DNA from: an uncultured Prevotellaceae bacterium
Lineage (GTDB): Bacteria > Bacteroidota > Bacteroidia > Bacteroidales > Bacteroidaceae
Length of the DNA stretch: 12,687 nt
NCBI GenBank assembly: GCA_937915745.1
Contig: CALGGJ010000026.1
Location: forward strand, 1-12,687
Reading direction: 5' to 3'
In this document: one piece after another, positions 1-8,723 of the stretch
Layout: every line of letters begins with the position of its first letter
Position numbering within the stretch: the first letter of the stretch is position 1
Notes under the pieces: model-generated
Told to the model about the DNA's origin: nothing
Databases searched by the model: none
Seen by the model: only the letters and a program-made list of their open reading frames with translations
Made by a program: the position numbers and the translations under genes

Positions 1-84
1 GTCGGATGAAATCCAAAGTTTTCAAAGCGCGAAACAGTCTAATGACCGATTTGGGGTGAAGCAGCGCGAAGTTGATAAATACGG
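1..84. other. unassigned left edge
   Basis: No gene can be supported here. The plus frame beginning at base 2 is open, but it continues far into the antisense of the ATPase/CYTH gene, so it is not convincing. A short plus-strand reading ends at the TGA at 57-59 and could be the tail of a gene cut by the window edge, but nothing in its few residues is recognisable. Confidence 0.3.
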
Positions 85-116
85 AAAAAGCCCCCACAGT
101 GCGTGGAGGCTTTTTT
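85..116 (-). terminator. rho-independent terminator of the ATPase/CYTH gene
   Basis: On the minus strand the 8-bp arm GCCTCCAC, a 5-nt loop and the arm GTGGGGGC form a hairpin followed by five T residues, starting about 18 nt past the stop codon at 134. The fourth pair is U-G when read as minus-strand RNA but a C-A mismatch when read as plus-strand RNA. The hairpin is therefore better suited to ending minus-strand transcripts, although A and T runs flank it on both sides. Confidence 0.8.
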
Positions 117-133
117 CTGTATTTCTGCGAAAA

Positions 134-1240
134 TCAGTGCTTCAAGGCCAGGTTGTAATTATAATATCGGGTATTGCCCGTAATGTCTTCCTTCACCTTC
201 AGGAAGGGTGGGAACTTGATATCTTCGTGCCGCCCCATGCCCTTGGTTTCAAGAATCGTGAGATTGGTCACAGGAGTAAGATAAGTGTCGAGTTCGAAGA
301 ACTGACCCTGCCAAATGAAACTGCGACGCAGCTTGTGAATGGTCTGGCGGTAAGGGTCGGCCTGCCCAAGCAGCGACTCATACAGATTGCCGGTAACCTG
401 GCGCTCGGTCAGCAACTCCTCGGTTGGCGAAATGGTCTTTTTCGTCGTGTGGATATTGACATACTTGCCGTTCCACCCACGACGACGCAATCGCACCTCA
501 CATCCAGGGTCGGCCACGAGATAAGTCTGTGTAATATCGCTCTCGATAGTCTCCTCGGGCAATTGGCCCGTCACCTCGACTATATACTTGCGTTCGGTCT
601 CTATTGGCTGAGGCAATTCGAGCACATTGGATATCTCCTTCAACACACGGTTGAGCTTCCTGTCAAAATCGACTGTGTTGTTTATCACACGCAGGTGCGG
701 ATGCCCTGTCCACGCCTTCACCACCTTTTTATCGAGCATACGAGCCACCTTCAACCCGGCCTCGTCGGCCCGTTCGAGCCGTTGTGCATTATTGCTCGTG
801 GTATAAAACTGTTCGGCACCATCGGCTGCCGACACAAGATGGAGCACAGCATCATAGCGTGTGAGGAGTTCCTGTGTACTGGTACCAATACTGCCCGTTA
901 TGTCGTTCCACATATCGGGCTGCATATAAGCCGAAATATCCATTGTGCCACGGTCGCACACTATGACACAAGGCTCGGTACAAGTCTGTGCCATGCGCAT
1001 AAACCGGTCTTCGAGGGCAATCTGTATTTCGAGGGTCGCCTTCTCGCCTTCGTAGAAAAAACCATGGTTTTGGGTAAGGTAGTCCATACCTGCCTGTGTA
1101 AACATGGTGGGAACTTCGGGTATGGTGAATACCTTGTACCCCAGGTTTGAAAAGTGTTCGATAATTCGCACCAAGGCTGTCGTCTTGCCGGCGCAGGGAC
1201 CACCGGTAAGCACTATACGTTTGATGTCTTTTGTATGCAT
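134..1240 (-). CDS. P-loop ATPase with C-terminal CYTH domain (TTD14-like architecture)
   Basis: This 368-residue cytoplasmic protein has two domains. The N-terminal part is a P-loop NTPase of the AAA_28/NadR-kinase-like type, with Walker A GGPCAGKTT at residues 13-21 and a hydrophobic strand ending in CDRG near residue 96 that is probably Walker B. The C-terminal part is a CYTH (triphosphate tunnel) domain that opens with the signature ETERK (ExExK) at 214-218. It continues with the basic strand EVRLRRRG near 248-255, then ERQ, a FELDTY strand and LETK, the alternating acidic and basic residues that line the tunnel and hold a triphosphate plus metal. The same order occurs in eukaryotic TTD14 proteins and in unnamed bacterial ATPases. 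The substrate is unknown; a nucleotide or polyphosphate-type ligand is inferred. I chose the start directly before the P-loop strand. An in-frame ATG at 1291 would add 17 unlikely residues. The gene appears to be transcribed alone and ends in a clear terminator. Confidence 0.87.
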   Translation of the reverse strand: MHTKDIKRIVLTGGPCAGKTTALVRIIEHFSNLGYKVFTIPEVPTMFTQAGMDYLTQNHGFFYEGEKATLEIQIALEDRFMRMAQTCTEPCVIVCDRGTMDISAYMQPDMWNDITGSIGTSTQELLTRYDAVLHLVSAADGAEQFYTTSNNAQRLERADEAGLKVARMLDKKVVKAWTGHPHLRVINNTVDFDRKLNRVLKEISNVLELPQPIETERKYIVEVTGQLPEETIESDITQTYLVADPGCEVRLRRRGWNGKYVNIHTTKKTISPTEELLTERQVTGNLYESLLGQADPYRQTIHKLRRSFIWQGQFFELDTYLTPVTNLTILETKGMGRHEDIKFPPFLKVKEDITGNTRYYNYNLALKH

Positions 1241-1336
1241 AAGGATTTGATTATTAATCTTTTCATCATTCCAAACTCTGTGACAAAACATGAAAAGTGT
1301 ATTTACAACTGAATATTCTGCGACTCTGAGGAGGTA

Positions 1337-2836
1337 TCAGAAATTCTGCATCGACTCGTAGATTTGCAAAACATCTTGTGTATCGATGTTTAAGTCGGCA
1401 TTCACATCGTGAGGCTGTCCCGGTTTCATTTCTGCGCCCGACTGGATATAGTCATATACATTGAGTACGTCCTGAGTATCGGCCTCGCCATCTCCGTTTA
1501 CATCGGCAAAATCGCATATTGTGAGTGTTATGCTGCCGTCGGTATGTTCAGTAATAGCAGTCAGAGGCTGGCGCATACTACCCGCCGACGTGTATATGGG
1601 TTGTTTGTCAGACAAGAGGGCAGCGACGGAACCAAGACCTGGGAAAGGGTCACTACTGGCCGACTGGCTCCAGCGGTTGTATTGGTCTTGAGTTGCCACG
1701 TCCATATACGAATATAGGCTGCCGTCGGCAGGTATAATAGTATAATACTGATGCTTGGGGTCGGTATTTACCGAGTTGGAAGTCCATCGCGAACGCAAAT
1801 AATCGATGTGTGAGACAATCAGTCCATGACGCTTAACGTTGGCAGAGCCTCGGCCAATATATGCATCCCATCCTGTGTTCTGACGATTTTCGATGACGTA
1901 ATACTCGTTCTGATTTTCCGGATTGACAATCTTATAACCTACACCGCCTTCGCTCATCGGGTACAAAGTGATGTGTTGCAATTTGTCGCGAGTCAGCACT
2001 TGCAACCTACGCCACCCCATGAAGTCTCGCTCATAGGCACTGTATCCGCATGGGTGGTAACTGCCCAGACAGTAGCAGCCAGAGTCCATTAAATCCCAAT
2101 AGTCGAGTCCGTAGGCCACATAATTGGTATCGTAGAAATCGGGCAGTCCGAGCGCATGACTCAGTTCGTGGCACATCACACCTATGCCGTCGCATTCGCC
2201 CTTATAAGTTTCGTTGCAACATGCATAACATGCGAATCTTAATCCGTTGATACTTATGGGCGTTTGCATCTCCTTGGGCCATATTGTATTTGTGTCGGAC
2301 GAACCATTCTCGCCTTCACCGGCATAAATAAAATACGCCATATCAACTGTTCCGTCGCCATCGTTGTCGAAATCGTTCCAGTTGGGATACAGGTCTTGAG
2401 CCAATGCAAGTGCCTCGGTATAAAATGAACGTATATTCACATCCTTGGCCGAACCGGAATTGCGCCCGTAGTAAGCATACGAGTCACTAAGCACAACAGG
2501 GCCTATGACGATGAATTCGGGAGTGAATATACTATCGCTCTGCTCGGCAAAATAGTCGCGCACAGAACCATAGCTACCGGCATCCTTATAAAGATTTCCG
2601 TCGCGGGTTCCATTACAAAACAAATCGAAAAACAGGTGTATCTGTTCATCGGATTCTGCAACAGAAAACGAGAGGTCGGAAAAAGCCACCAGTACCACAG
2701 GAACACGCGGACTTCCGACCGATTTGAGAGGAGCCGTTAACTTGTCGCCAACGCGGCTGGGTCTTTCGTCGGCGTATGTAGATAGACACACGGAGAGTGC
2801 AAAACACAAACTCAGAATAGTTATCTTCTTGTTCAT
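1337..2836 (-). CDS. secreted M6-family zinc metalloprotease with dockerin-like tail
   Basis: This 499-residue precursor begins with a Sec signal peptide (MNKKITIL, hydrophobic core, likely cleavage after STYA near residue 22). The catalytic motif HELSHALGLPD at 223-233 fits the HExxHxxGxxD signature of M6 peptidases (immune inhibitor A type). It is followed by the WDLMDSG segment typical of the family near 247-253. An acidic loop DNDGDGTVD at 157-165 looks calcium-binding and is common in Bacteroidetes members. The C-terminus carries two dockerin/EF-type repeats, DVNGDG...DTQD at 445-456 and DVNADL...DTQD at 477-488. The predicted role is extracytoplasmic proteolysis; the substrate is unknown. 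The start at 2836 is chosen because it gives a good signal peptide and lies about 34 nt after a TAnnTTTG promoter box. The frame stays open to 2986, but that extension overlaps the promoter. The gene is divergent from the efflux operon. Confidence 0.9.
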   Translation of the reverse strand: MNKKITILSLCFALSVCLSTYADERPSRVGDKLTAPLKSVGSPRVPVVLVAFSDLSFSVAESDEQIHLFFDLFCNGTRDGNLYKDAGSYGSVRDYFAEQSDSIFTPEFIVIGPVVLSDSYAYYGRNSGSAKDVNIRSFYTEALALAQDLYPNWNDFDNDGDGTVDMAYFIYAGEGENGSSDTNTIWPKEMQTPISINGLRFACYACCNETYKGECDGIGVMCHELSHALGLPDFYDTNYVAYGLDYWDLMDSGCYCLGSYHPCGYSAYERDFMGWRRLQVLTRDKLQHITLYPMSEGGVGYKIVNPENQNEYYVIENRQNTGWDAYIGRGSANVKRHGLIVSHIDYLRSRWTSNSVNTDPKHQYYTIIPADGSLYSYMDVATQDQYNRWSQSASSDPFPGLGSVAALLSDKQPIYTSAGSMRQPLTAITEHTDGSITLTICDFADVNGDGEADTQDVLNVYDYIQSGAEMKPGQPHDVNADLNIDTQDVLQIYESMQNF

Positions 2837-2869
2837 TTCAGGCGTTTCTGACTTGATTGATATTGCTTG

Positions 2870-2899
2870 CAAAGATACAAATAAATAACGAATATGAAA
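2870..2899 (-). promoter_or_regulatory. Bacteroidetes-type promoter for the M6 protease
   Basis: On the minus strand TATCTTTG (2870-2877) is a perfect match to the TAnnTTTG -7 consensus. TTTC (2896-2899) lies 18 nt further upstream and is a near match to the -33 TTTG box. The implied transcript start near 2863 leaves a leader of roughly 25 nt before the ATG at 2836. The assignment rests on sequence match only. Confidence 0.72.
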
Positions 2900-2993
2900 G
2901 AACAAAATAAAAAAATATGCCATTGCAGCACCATAACCGATGTCGTGACATTGATTTTTTAAAATACACATGCCTCCTTTCAGCATTTTTTAC

Positions 2994-3001
2994 TAACTTT
3001 G
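2994..3001 (+). promoter_or_regulatory. putative -7 box for the efflux operon
   Basis: TAACTTTG fits the TAnnTTTG -7 consensus of the Bacteroidetes housekeeping sigma factor and lies 26 nt upstream of the adaptor start codon. No good -33 TTTG is visible at the expected 18-21 nt upstream. The promoter may therefore be weak or activator-dependent, which is an inference. It faces away from the protease promoter in the same spacer. Confidence 0.55.
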
Positions 3002-3027
3002 CAGATTAGAAAACAAATCATACGTAT

Positions 3028-4137
3028 ATGATAAGACCAATATCAAAGAATAAGATGACACTCCATGTATGCCACACTGTAATACACCTGGCCCTCTTTA
3101 CCATATTACTTACACTTGCAGGCTGCAAACAGCAAACAAACACAGGTGAAGACATCCAATATGTGAGAACGACCATTGCAGAAGATGCAAACAAGAACAT
3201 AAGCATAAATTACCCTGGCAAGACACGCTCGGCCGCAGAAATAAACATGTCATTCCGTGTGAGCGGTCCCATAAGCAAGATTCACGTAAAAGAAGGCCAG
3301 CACGTAAACAAGGGACAACTTGTGGCATCGATGGATCCACGCGACTACCAAGTACAACTAAGTGCCACACAAGCCGAGTATGAACAAATCAAAGCCGACG
3401 CCGAACGTATCATAGCAATGTACGAAGAGGGGAACACCACCGCAAGCAATTACGACAAAGCGCGATACGGACTCGAGCAGATAACACAAAAACTCAATAA
3501 CCACCGCAACCAACTTGCCGACACACATATCTATGCACCTATCGACGGATACATACAAGACATCATACACGAGGCAGGAGAAACCGTAGGTGCAGGAATG
3601 CCGGTAATATCCATGTTCGGCAGTGGAACAGTCGAGATTGAGGTTAATATCTCTGCATTCGATTACGCCAACCGTGAACGGCTAAAAAATGCGTATTGCA
3701 CATTCGACCTCATGCCCGGACAAACGTTTCCGCTACAGATTTCAAGCATTAGCCCCGAAGCCAACGCAAGCCAACTCTACACAGTGCGGCTACGTTTTAC
3801 TTCCACATACGACCATAAAAAAATCACACCAGGCATGAGTACAATGGTGTATGTAGATGTGAGCAACGAGACCAACGGCAATGTTTCAATACCAACAACA
3901 TCAATCATAGACGAAGGCGGCGAACAAAAAGTGTTTGTTTATGACCCAAGCACAAGCATCGTCAGCAAGCGTACAGTCATAGTGAAGCGACTGCACCGCA
4001 ACGGCATGGCTGACATTGAGAGCGGACTCAACGACGGCGATGAGGTAGTATCGGCAGGAGCACACCACATCACCGACGGGCAGAAAGTAAAACCTCTGCC
4101 GAAACATTCACCATCTAACATAGGAGGACTGTTGTGA
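3028..4137 (+). CDS. RND efflux periplasmic adaptor lipoprotein (AcrA/MexA-type membrane fusion protein)
   Basis: This 369-residue protein links an inner-membrane RND pump to an outer-membrane channel. It has a lipoprotein signal: a basic n-region, a hydrophobic stretch and the lipobox LAGC with the lipid-bearing Cys33. Next come the first half of the lipoyl-like domain (about 67-105, including the GPISKIHVKEGQHVNKGQ segment), an alpha-helical hairpin (about 106-165), the second lipoyl half (about 168-198, APIDGYIQ), then beta-barrel and membrane-proximal domains to about 356. The hairpin is short for the family. I kept the start at 3028 because the next ATG (3055) would lose the positively charged n-region. 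It is the first gene of the efflux operon, 26 nt after a promoter box, and its TGA shares one base with the pump's ATG. The transported compound cannot be told from the sequence. Confidence 0.92.
   Translation: MIRPISKNKMTLHVCHTVIHLALFTILLTLAGCKQQTNTGEDIQYVRTTIAEDANKNISINYPGKTRSAAEINMSFRVSGPISKIHVKEGQHVNKGQLVASMDPRDYQVQLSATQAEYEQIKADAERIIAMYEEGNTTASNYDKARYGLEQITQKLNNHRNQLADTHIYAPIDGYIQDIIHEAGETVGAGMPVISMFGSGTVEIEVNISAFDYANRERLKNAYCTFDLMPGQTFPLQISSISPEANASQLYTVRLRFTSTYDHKKITPGMSTMVYVDVSNETNGNVSIPTTSIIDEGGEQKVFVYDPSTSIVSKRTVIVKRLHRNGMADIESGLNDGDEVVSAGAHHITDGQKVKPLPKHSPSNIGGLL
4122..4127 (+). promoter_or_regulatory. strong Shine-Dalgarno for the pump gene
   Basis: AGGAGG lies inside the last codons of the adaptor gene, 9 nt before the ATG at 4137 and 6 nt before the GTG at 4134. 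Most genes in this window have AT-rich leaders without such a site, so it helps fix the pump start and points to efficient internal initiation in the operon. Confidence 0.6.
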
Positions 4138-7100
4138 TGAATCTGGGGAAATGGGCCTTGAATAACACCAAACTCGTCGATTTTGCCATTGCAGCATTCT
4201 TCATTGGCGGCATTCTGAGCTACCGCTCGATGAGCAAATTAGAAGACCCTGCCATCAAGGTAAGGCAAGCCATGATTGTGACAACCTACCCGGGAGCATC
4301 TGCACACCAGGTAGAACTTGAAGTAACCGACCGATTGGAGAAGGCCGTTCGAGAAGTACCCGACGTTGATAACGTCACGAGCCAGTCGACAAACGACCTC
4401 AGCATCATAACCGTCGAACTACTTACCACAACCACCAACATAGAACAGGCCTGGGACATGTTGCGTCGAAAAGTGGCTGGCGTACAGGCTAACCTGCCGC
4501 AAGGGGCCAACCCGTCGGTTGTGCGTGACGATTTCGGCGATGTATATGGAATGTTCTACGCACTGACCGGCGACGGGCTCGATGACAAAGAGCTGAGCGA
4601 CTACGCTGAGTTGATGAAACGCGAACTGATGGAAATCGACGGAATATGCCGTATCGATATCTACGGAAAGCGCAGCCAATGTATCAACATCGAACTGAGC
4701 CAAGACCAAATGGCAAACTTGGGTGTGATGCCAACCGAAGTGATACAAACACTCAACGGACAAAACAAAACCGTATATGCCGGATACTACGACAATGGTA
4801 ACAACCGCATCAGGGTACATGTGAGCGACCGTTTCAACAACACCAACGACATTGCCAATATGCTCATACAGGGTCACGACGACGACCAACTACGTATCAA
4901 AGATATTGCATCGGTGGAGAAGGCATACGAAGAGCCCACACGCAACTCCATGCAATATAATGGAGAACGAGCAATCGGAATTTCCATTGCCTGCCATGCC
5001 GACAAAGACGTGACACAAATTGGACGCATAGTTGAAGACAAGCTACACAACATAGAGCACAGACTTCCCGCCGGAGTAGAATACCACAAAGTGTTCTTCC
5101 AACCAGAGCGCGTTTCGACCGCACTCAATACATTCCTCATCAACCTCATCGAATCGGTACTCATTGTTGTAATCGTACTCATCTTTACAATGGGACTGAA
5201 GAGTGGTATCATCATCGGCATGAGCCTTGTTACCATAGTATTCGGCACATTCCTTGTTTTAAACGGTTTCGACGGCACACTCCAACGAGTCAGTCTTGCT
5301 GCGTTCATCCTGGCAATGGGAATGTTGGTTGACAATGCCATAGTAATTGTAGATGGAGTACTTATAGACAAGTCGAAAGGCAAACCACGGTTGCAGGCAC
5401 TTACCGATATCGGTCAAAAGACAGCAATGCCGCTGCTTGGAGCAACACTCATAGCAATATTGGCATTCCTCCCCATCTTCCTCAGTCCAGATACAGCCGG
5501 CACATACGTGCGCGACCTGTTCATCGTGCTTGCCGTCTCGCTACTACTTAGCTGGCTGATGGCACTCATCCAGGTGCCAATAATGTGTGACCGGATGCTC
5601 TTCACCAACAAAGACAAACAACAGACAAAAGACGAAAACCACACATCCGACACACCATATTCAGGCATAGCTTATACTACACTGGAACGAATACTGAGGT
5701 TTGGCCTGCACCACAGGATTTCATTTGTGATTGCAGCAATTGTGCTACTGGCAGTCAGTGGATTTAGCTATAGATTCCTTGACCAGGCATTCTTCCCCGA
5801 CATGGAGTATGACCAGCTATACATGGAATACAAACTGCCAGAGGGGACCAACTACAAGCAAGTAGAAGCCGACCTAAAGGAAATACAAGAGTATCTGAAG
5901 ACACGCGAGGAAGTGACCAACATCACAGCATCCCAAGGTGGAACCTCAAGCCGGTATAATCTGGTGCGCAGCATAGCAACACCATCACTGTCATACGGTG
6001 AGCTCATTATCGACTTCACATCGCCTAAGGCCCTTGTTGAAAACATTAACGAAATTCAAGACGAACTTACGAGCCGCTATCCACAAGCCTATATAAAGCT
6101 GAAACGTTATAACCTGATGTTCAAGAAATACCCTATCGAAGCCATGTTCCGTGGTCCCGACCCAGAGATATTACATCAACTTACCGACTCGGCCATGAGC
6201 ATTGTACGCAATAGCGACAAGGTATATCTTGCGACCACCGACTGGGAACCGCGAGTTCCTGTGCTCAACATCGACTACAACCAATCGGCAGCACGAACCA
6301 GTGGATTGAGCCGCAGCGACGTAGGGACTTCAATACTGGCCTACACCGGCGGAATACCGATCGGAACATTCTACGATGGAATTAATGAAGAGAGAATTTA
6401 CGTAAAGAGTGTTGACAGCAACGGCGACAATATCGACAATCTTCAGAATGTCGAAGTATTTGGGATGATTCCTAACCTGTCGAAACTTGCAAACAAAGAG
6501 CTCATAACTAAAGTACTGACTGGCACAATCAACAAAGAATACCTTATCGAGGAAATCACCGGTACCACCCCATTGCGCCAAATAGTAAAAAATATTGACG
6601 TGAAATGGGAAGACCCCGTTGTAATGCGATACAATGGCCAACGCTCACAACGGTTGCAATGTAGTCCACGCCCAGGAGTTGGCACTGAAGAAGCACGCGC
6701 ATCGCTTGAGGCCGAACTTCAAAAAATTCATTTGCCAGAAGGTTACACCTTGTCATGGCAAGGCGAGAAAAAAGCCAGCGACGACTCCATGCGCTACCTT
6801 TTCGCCAATTTCCCTCTTGCCATCATTCTGATGATTATCATACTCATCATGTTGTTCAAAGACTATAAGAAGCCGGCTGTCATCTTCTGCTGTATCCCGT
6901 TCATACTTGTAGGAGTAATTCCATCAGTGCTTATTTCCGGCAAGACATTCGGATTTGTAGCAATCGTAGGGGTGCTGGGACTCATCGGCATGATGATAAA
7001 AAACGGCATTGTCCTGATTGATGAAATTACATTGGAAATAAACAGCGGCATAAATCCACACGAAGCACTCATCAGCAGTTCAAAGAGCCGTCTGCGACCA

Positions 7101-7262
7101 GTGATGATGGCATCGCTCACCACGATACTCGGTATGATTCCACTTGTACCCGATGCCATGTTCGGCTCGCTTTCTGTAACCATAATGGGCGGTCTGTTTG
7201 TAGGCACACTCATAACCCTCATCTTTATTCCCGTTCTGTATTCTTTATTCTTTAAAATATGA
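4137..7262 (+). CDS. RND efflux pump inner-membrane permease (AcrB/HAE1 type)
   Basis: This 1041-residue protein, full length for the family, is a proton-driven pump. It has the usual duplicated layout: TM1 (about 11-29), a large periplasmic porter/docking loop, TM2-6 (about 335-485), TM7 (about 530-547), a second periplasmic loop, and TM8-12 (about 890-1040). Typical motifs are TYPGASA near the N-terminus, GMLVDNAIVIVD in TM4 and MMIKNGIVLID in TM10. By recalled alignment to AcrB, the first relay aspartate and the TM10 lysine are kept (D399, K955), but the second aspartate is Asn400. ATG 4137 is preferred because it overlaps the adaptor stop codon and lies 9 nt after a strong Shine-Dalgarno (AGGAGG, 4122-4127); an in-frame GTG at 4134 is the alternative. 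The gene ends in an ATGA overlap with the channel gene. Drugs, bile compounds or fatty acids are all possible substrates. Confidence 0.95.
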   Translation: MNLGKWALNNTKLVDFAIAAFFIGGILSYRSMSKLEDPAIKVRQAMIVTTYPGASAHQVELEVTDRLEKAVREVPDVDNVTSQSTNDLSIITVELLTTTTNIEQAWDMLRRKVAGVQANLPQGANPSVVRDDFGDVYGMFYALTGDGLDDKELSDYAELMKRELMEIDGICRIDIYGKRSQCINIELSQDQMANLGVMPTEVIQTLNGQNKTVYAGYYDNGNNRIRVHVSDRFNNTNDIANMLIQGHDDDQLRIKDIASVEKAYEEPTRNSMQYNGERAIGISIACHADKDVTQIGRIVEDKLHNIEHRLPAGVEYHKVFFQPERVSTALNTFLINLIESVLIVVIVLIFTMGLKSGIIIGMSLVTIVFGTFLVLNGFDGTLQRVSLAAFILAMGMLVDNAIVIVDGVLIDKSKGKPRLQALTDIGQKTAMPLLGATLIAILAFLPIFLSPDTAGTYVRDLFIVLAVSLLLSWLMALIQVPIMCDRMLFTNKDKQQTKDENHTSDTPYSGIAYTTLERILRFGLHHRISFVIAAIVLLAVSGFSYRFLDQAFFPDMEYDQLYMEYKLPEGTNYKQVEADLKEIQEYLKTREEVTNITASQGGTSSRYNLVRSIATPSLSYGELIIDFTSPKALVENINEIQDELTSRYPQAYIKLKRYNLMFKKYPIEAMFRGPDPEILHQLTDSAMSIVRNSDKVYLATTDWEPRVPVLNIDYNQSAARTSGLSRSDVGTSILAYTGGIPIGTFYDGINEERIYVKSVDSNGDNIDNLQNVEVFGMIPNLSKLANKELITKVLTGTINKEYLIEEITGTTPLRQIVKNIDVKWEDPVVMRYNGQRSQRLQCSPRPGVGTEEARASLEAELQKIHLPEGYTLSWQGEKKASDDSMRYLFANFPLAIILMIIILIMLFKDYKKPAVIFCCIPFILVGVIPSVLISGKTFGFVAIVGVLGLIGMMIKNGIVLIDEITLEINSGINPHEALISSSKSRLRPVMMASLTTILGMIPLVPDAMFGSLSVTIMGGLFVGTLITLIFIPVLYSLFFKI

Positions 7263-8677
7263 CGATACACAAAGCAACATTCTTTATAATTGCCTTGCTT
7301 GCAGCTACAGGTCGGACTGCCATTGCGCAAACCCTCACTATCCATGAATGCTTAAAGATGGCACTCAGTGATAATAACAAGCAACTTATCAAGAGCCGAA
7401 CGAAGGAAGAACAAATGGACTATGAGTTAAAGGCTTACAAGTCGAATTTCTATCCACGACTTAATCTGTATGCTACCGATTGCTATTCCACGGCATCCTC
7501 CGACCTTACAGTAGATGGCGGCCAGTTGCCAATATACAACTATTCAGCTGCTACAGGTACGTTTCTTCCCAATGTAACAATGAATTCCGACGGGACCTAC
7601 ACCCTCAACCAATATGCGCTCTTCCCCGACCAAACCATGAAACTTAAGCTGAAAAACATTTTTCTTGGAGGGATAAGCGTTACTCAACCCATCTACATGG
7701 GTGGCAAGATAACTACAGCCTACGAGATGGCCCGGTTGGGCAAGGAAATGACCCATGTGAGTACATCGCTCACTCACGACGAAGTGATTGTAGAAACCGT
7801 TGAGGCTTACATGCTCGCAGTAAAGGGCAAAGAAATGATTGAGGTTGCACAAAAGTACTATACACTGCTTGACGAATTGAAGAAAAACGTAGAGAGCGCC
7901 TTCAGTCATGGACTAAAAACCCGCAACGATGTAATGAAAGTGCAAGTCAGGCAGAATGAAGCAGAACTTAACATAAGCAAAGCCAAGAATGCCTACCGGC
8001 TTGCTAAAATGAACCTCTGCCATTACATTGGCAAACCGCTTACGTCAGACATTGATGTGACGAGCGAAGGCATAAACGTCATGCCCGCCGGCATTACATC
8101 AGGGCAAGCCATAGACATCAGCAACCGTCCAGAATACATCTTACTGAACCAACAGCAGCAGATGGCCACCCAACAGGTACGCCTCACACGCAGCGACTAC
8201 CTGCCACAGGTAGTGGCTGTCGGCAGTTACCACTATGCCAATGGTGGCGAACTGGCAGGCAAGCGCCTCATCGATAATGGCGCTGCAACAGTAGGCATCG
8301 GTGTCAAAGTGCCACTCTTCACTTTCGGTGAAAGCAAAAACAAGATACGCTCGGCAAAAGCCAAGCAGACAATAGCCATGACCGAGCAGGCCGACCTCAA
8401 TGAAAAGATGATGCTTGAGCAGCAACAGTCGCTTAACAACCTTGACGAGGCCCGGAAAGAAGTGGCCCTCACTTCAAGTGCATTTACACAAGCCGAAGAA
8501 AACATGCGACTGTCAAAGCAACAATATGAGGTGGGTTATGAATCGTTATCCGACTACCTTGAGTCGCAGGCCATGTGGCAGCAAGCATACGCAGCAAAGG
8601 TTGAAGCACAATGTCAGGAAGTGCTCAGTATGTTCAAATACCTGAAATCGGTTGGAAACATCAAGATAGGAGACTAA
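7259..8677 (+). CDS. TolC-like outer-membrane efflux channel (OEP family)
   Basis: This 472-residue precursor has a signal peptide (basic start, hydrophobic core, likely cut after AIA near residue 23). Two outer-membrane-efflux-protein repeats follow, rich in long coiled-coil helices. The first contains the strand GGISVTQPIYMGGK and a long helix with EMIEVAQKYY. The second contains GVKVPLFTFGESKNKIRSAKAK-like strand and helix segments and ends in the AEENMRLSKQQYEVG helix typical of the family. No lipobox cysteine is seen, so it is not the lipidated OprM type. It should form the trimeric outer-membrane duct for the adaptor and pump encoded upstream. Its ATG overlaps the pump stop (ATGA at 7259-7262), which suggests coupled translation. 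It is the last gene of the efflux operon. Confidence 0.93.
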   Translation: MTIHKATFFIIALLAATGRTAIAQTLTIHECLKMALSDNNKQLIKSRTKEEQMDYELKAYKSNFYPRLNLYATDCYSTASSDLTVDGGQLPIYNYSAATGTFLPNVTMNSDGTYTLNQYALFPDQTMKLKLKNIFLGGISVTQPIYMGGKITTAYEMARLGKEMTHVSTSLTHDEVIVETVEAYMLAVKGKEMIEVAQKYYTLLDELKKNVESAFSHGLKTRNDVMKVQVRQNEAELNISKAKNAYRLAKMNLCHYIGKPLTSDIDVTSEGINVMPAGITSGQAIDISNRPEYILLNQQQQMATQQVRLTRSDYLPQVVAVGSYHYANGGELAGKRLIDNGAATVGIGVKVPLFTFGESKNKIRSAKAKQTIAMTEQADLNEKMMLEQQQSLNNLDEARKEVALTSSAFTQAEENMRLSKQQYEVGYESLSDYLESQAMWQQAYAAKVEAQCQEVLSMFKYLKSVGNIKIGD

Positions 8678-8723
8678 GCAGTAAGAGAAAAGACATCAAT
8701 TGTAACAACAGACAATATAGACT

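Noticed and set aside
56..1150. Long plus-strand open frame of 364 codons
   Set aside because: It is fully antisense to the ATPase/CYTH gene, whose motifs are clear, and it has no recognisable domain. It also begins next to, and reads through, the terminator hairpin.
2837..2986. 50-codon N-terminal extension of the M6 protease, with AAAGGAGG just before an internal ATG
   Set aside because: The extension covers the TATCTTTG promoter box and would bury the signal peptide. The GGAGG is only one base from the ATG, too close for initiation there.
8678..8723. Possible promoter between the TolC-like gene and ruvX
   Set aside because: No TAnnTTTG box is present; ruvX may be reached by read-through, but that cannot be shown from the sequence.
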